Shown piece by piece: positions 13,943 to 15,648 of a stretch of DNA of 15,648 nt. This stretch comes from MAG-120531 sp963934855. Lineage in GTDB: Bacteria > Bacteroidota > Bacteroidia > Flavobacteriales > Flavobacteriaceae. The DNA lies in contig CAWWAC010000032.1 in assembly GCA_963934855.1 (NCBI GenBank), forward strand, positions 1 through 15,648. Reading direction: 5' to 3'. The notes under the pieces were generated by a model. It had not been told where the DNA came from. It did not search any database and saw only the letters and a list, made by a program, of their open reading frames with translations. The first letter of the stretch is position 1; each line of letters begins with the position of its first letter. The translations under genes and the position numbers were made by a program.

Positions 13943-15067
13943 ATGAAGGCAACTATAACTAAAACCAAGATAGGCTCAACTAATGGGGAGCACTATTACA
14001 GAGTGAGAATCTATTATGGAAAAGGTGTTAAATCTAAATATATTTCTCTAAATGATTTAAAATTCTGGAACACCCCAAAAACCATTGAGCAAAAAAAAAC
14101 TAACAAGTTAAATAAAGAAATACTACTTGATAGAATAGAAGCCTTAAAAAGACAGGTAAATTCCAAAAACTACAACCATCTAGACAAAAAGGAAAACTTC
14201 ATGGACCATGTAGATTTTGTTGCAAGAAACAGAGGGGGATCTTCAATAAAAAATCTCCAACTATACGCAACTACTAAGAAACATTTATTGCAATATTGCT
14301 CAAACAACTACAAAGAGCAACTACAAGTAAGCGATATAGACTACGACTTCTGTATTGGGTTTAGAACATATTTAAAAAACACATACTCTTTAAGGTCTAG
14401 CTACAACAAGTTATCAGAATCTAGTCAGAACTCTTATTTTGTCAGATTTTGTGTTATAATGAATGACGCTGTATCTAGGGGATTAATCGACTCCTCTCCT
14501 ACCTCAAAAGTAAAAGCGCCTGCTATACCAGACAAGGAAATTACTTACTTAACGCTAGAGGAAATAGAAAAGCTCCACGCAACTAGCTGTGACAATAAAA
14601 TGCTTAAAAAAGCTTTTCTCTTTGCATTTTACACTGGACTTAGAAAAGGAGATATAGAAAGCTTGAAATGGAAGCATTTACCGGTTATTAATTCTCAAAC
14701 TGAGTTAGACCTAATTACAAGTAAAAAAGGCGTTAGATTAACGTTTAAAGTGCCTAAACAGGCTGTTGAAGCACTTCCTACTAGAGGTGAAGACGAAGCA
14801 AAAGTTTTTTTAGGTTTTAAATATGATGGATATCAGAATGAAAAATTAAGGAGATGGATTCTTGAAGCTGGTATAAAGAAAAAAAATGTTGGAAGCCATA
14901 CCGCCAGACATTCATTTGCCGTATACCATTTATCAAAGGGAACACCTATTTATACGCTCTCAAAATTGATGGCACACAACTCCGTTAAAACTACTGAAAG
15001 GTCTTATGCGCAGTACGCTAAAGAAGACCTTAATTACGCACTTGAAAAAGCATTTAGTCATGAGTAA
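13943..15067 (+). CDS. Tyrosine recombinase/integrase, Bacteroidota type
   Basis: The 374-residue protein is a complete site-specific recombinase. Residues about 1-75 form an arm-type DNA-binding region with a basic, beta-rich start (HYYRVRIYYGKGVKSKYISL). Residues about 85-185 form the SAM-like core-binding domain, and about 200-370 the catalytic domain. The active site appears complete: Arg234 in FYTGLRKGDIESLKW, Lys261 or Lys262 in TSKKG, His319 and Arg322 in SHTARHSF, His345 in LMAHNSV, and the nucleophile Tyr355 in TTERSYAQY. It is expected to insert and excise the element that starts here, presumably at the mnmE end. Its stop codon overlaps the start of the next gene (ATGAGTAA), so the two are coupled. 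A 13-base copy of the mnmE-end core occurs inside the gene at 14346-14358. It is not closely similar to the left integrase. Confidence 0.93.
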   Translation: MKATITKTKIGSTNGEHYYRVRIYYGKGVKSKYISLNDLKFWNTPKTIEQKKTNKLNKEILLDRIEALKRQVNSKNYNHLDKKENFMDHVDFVARNRGGSSIKNLQLYATTKKHLLQYCSNNYKEQLQVSDIDYDFCIGFRTYLKNTYSLRSSYNKLSESSQNSYFVRFCVIMNDAVSRGLIDSSPTSKVKAPAIPDKEITYLTLEEIEKLHATSCDNKMLKKAFLFAFYTGLRKGDIESLKWKHLPVINSQTELDLITSKKGVRLTFKVPKQAVEALPTRGEDEAKVFLGFKYDGYQNEKLRRWILEAGIKKKNVGSHTARHSFAVYHLSKGTPIYTLSKLMAHNSVKTTERSYAQYAKEDLNYALEKAFSHE

Positions 15068-15617
15068 AGAATACTATACAAAAGCTGAGGTTAACAAACT
15101 TTTAGCCGATCAAAAGGAAGAAATTTTAGCAATTCTAAGTAAACCATCGAAAAAAGAATTGAATTCTTTTGAACTAAAAATTTACGGTGGCAGAATAACG
15201 AGACTTCAAGTAATAGATATTATATTTCATGAACTTTCAAATAATAAACTGATTGATGGAGTGTCTGAAAAAGTATTTAGGGACGCCTTTTTAGGATATG
15301 ATATAAAAAAAGAAACAAAAAAGTCATTAATTAATTGGAAAGGACCAAGAAATCTATGTGTATACTTACTAGATTCTTTAGCTGATTTCGACTTGATAGT
15401 TAAAGATGAACTTAATCTAAAATGTGAACATATTTTTGGTGTGAAAAATGCAGCTCAAATTAAAGTTAAGTATAGAAAAAATAAAAACCAACTACCTGGA
15501 AACTTTGAAGTTATTGATGAAATAAGAAACAAAATTACCTCTCTTTACAATAAAATTGATCGTGATGAAGAATATTTTAGAAATGAAATATTACCAGAAA
15601 TTTTAGATGATTTTTAG
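15060..15617 (+). CDS. Unknown protein translationally coupled to integrase
   Basis: I do not recognise this 185-residue protein. The frame is also open from an ATG at 15006, inside the integrase; the ATG at 15060 is preferred because it gives the short ATGAGTAA overlap typical of coupling. Residues 1-35 are a charged helical start (YYTKAEVNKLLADQKEEILA). About 45-80 is a mixed helical region, and residues 92-110 read NWKGPRNLCVYLLDSLADF, followed by EHIFGV (123-128), a basic KVKYRKNKN stretch (135-143) and an acidic tail ending in EILPEILDDF. No signal peptide or membrane segment is seen. The 'W-x-G ... LxxL ... hxxxF' order is loosely like the C-terminal part of RteC-type regulators of Bacteroides conjugative transposons, which is weak evidence. 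Position next to the integrase suggests a directionality factor, regulator or first cargo gene. Confidence 0.7.
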   Translation: MSKEYYTKAEVNKLLADQKEEILAILSKPSKKELNSFELKIYGGRITRLQVIDIIFHELSNNKLIDGVSEKVFRDAFLGYDIKKETKKSLINWKGPRNLCVYLLDSLADFDLIVKDELNLKCEHIFGVKNAAQIKVKYRKNKNQLPGNFEVIDEIRNKITSLYNKIDRDEEYFRNEILPEILDDF

Positions 15618-15633
15618 AATATGACATCTTCTC

Positions 15634-15648
15634 TTTTGAGACTCAAAA
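15634..15648. repeat. Perfect 15-bp palindrome at window end
   Basis: TTTTGAG (15634-15640), a central A, and CTCAAAA (15642-15648) form a perfect inverted repeat 16 bases after the stop of the unknown gene. It may be part of a terminator or an operator for the next gene; the window ends inside or at its edge. Confidence 0.4.

Noticed and set aside
1..15648. CRISPR array or insertion sequence
   Set aside because: No regularly spaced repeats of 24-40 bases and no transposase frame with terminal inverted repeats were seen on either strand.

Overview
The window looks like chromosomal DNA of an AT-rich marine-type Bacteroidota, most probably a member of the Flavobacteriia. The reasons are the gene set and order (PhoH-like ATPase next to purC, divergent from a SAM adenosyltransferase-family gene, then dnaN, DUF4870 and mnmE), the promoter words of the TTTG ... 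TAnnTTTG type, weak Shine-Dalgarno signals, and two integrases of the Bacteroidota type. No species can be named from this sequence alone.

Left edge (1-1046): the N-terminal two thirds of a tyrosine recombinase on the minus strand runs off the left end of the window. It is followed by an elongator-type tRNA-Met(CAT) with its own promoter and a strong intrinsic terminator. Metabolic block (1047-7587): a two-gene plus-strand operon (cNMP/CBS/DUF294 nucleotidyltransferase-like protein and a DEDDh 3'-5' exonuclease) converges on a three-gene minus-strand operon (DUF4212 small subunit, VC_2705-type sodium:solute symporter, acetyl-CoA synthetase). Together these look like acetate uptake and activation plus a nucleotide-sensing regulatory pair.

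Housekeeping block (7588-13789): phoH-like and purC form a minus-strand operon. It is divergent from a DUF62 SAM adenosyltransferase-family gene across a symmetrical promoter region. dnaN has its own promoter and leader hairpins and shares a bidirectional terminator with the convergent DUF4870 membrane protein gene. mnmE follows on the plus strand.

Right edge (13772-15648): the last 18 bases of mnmE resemble the attachment core used by trmE/mnmE-specific integrative elements. A complete Bacteroidota-type tyrosine recombinase begins 153 bp downstream, behind a cluster of TGATACA words, and overlaps a small gene of unknown function. This is probably one end of an integrated element whose cargo lies beyond the window. 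The core block therefore lies between two recombinase genes, the left one truncated by the window and the right one complete. The points I find most worth a second look are the mnmE-end insertion with its repeat cluster and coupled unknown gene, the DUF294/exonuclease pair facing the acetate operon, the DUF62 protein lacking the usual triad, and the unusual T-loop of the tRNA.
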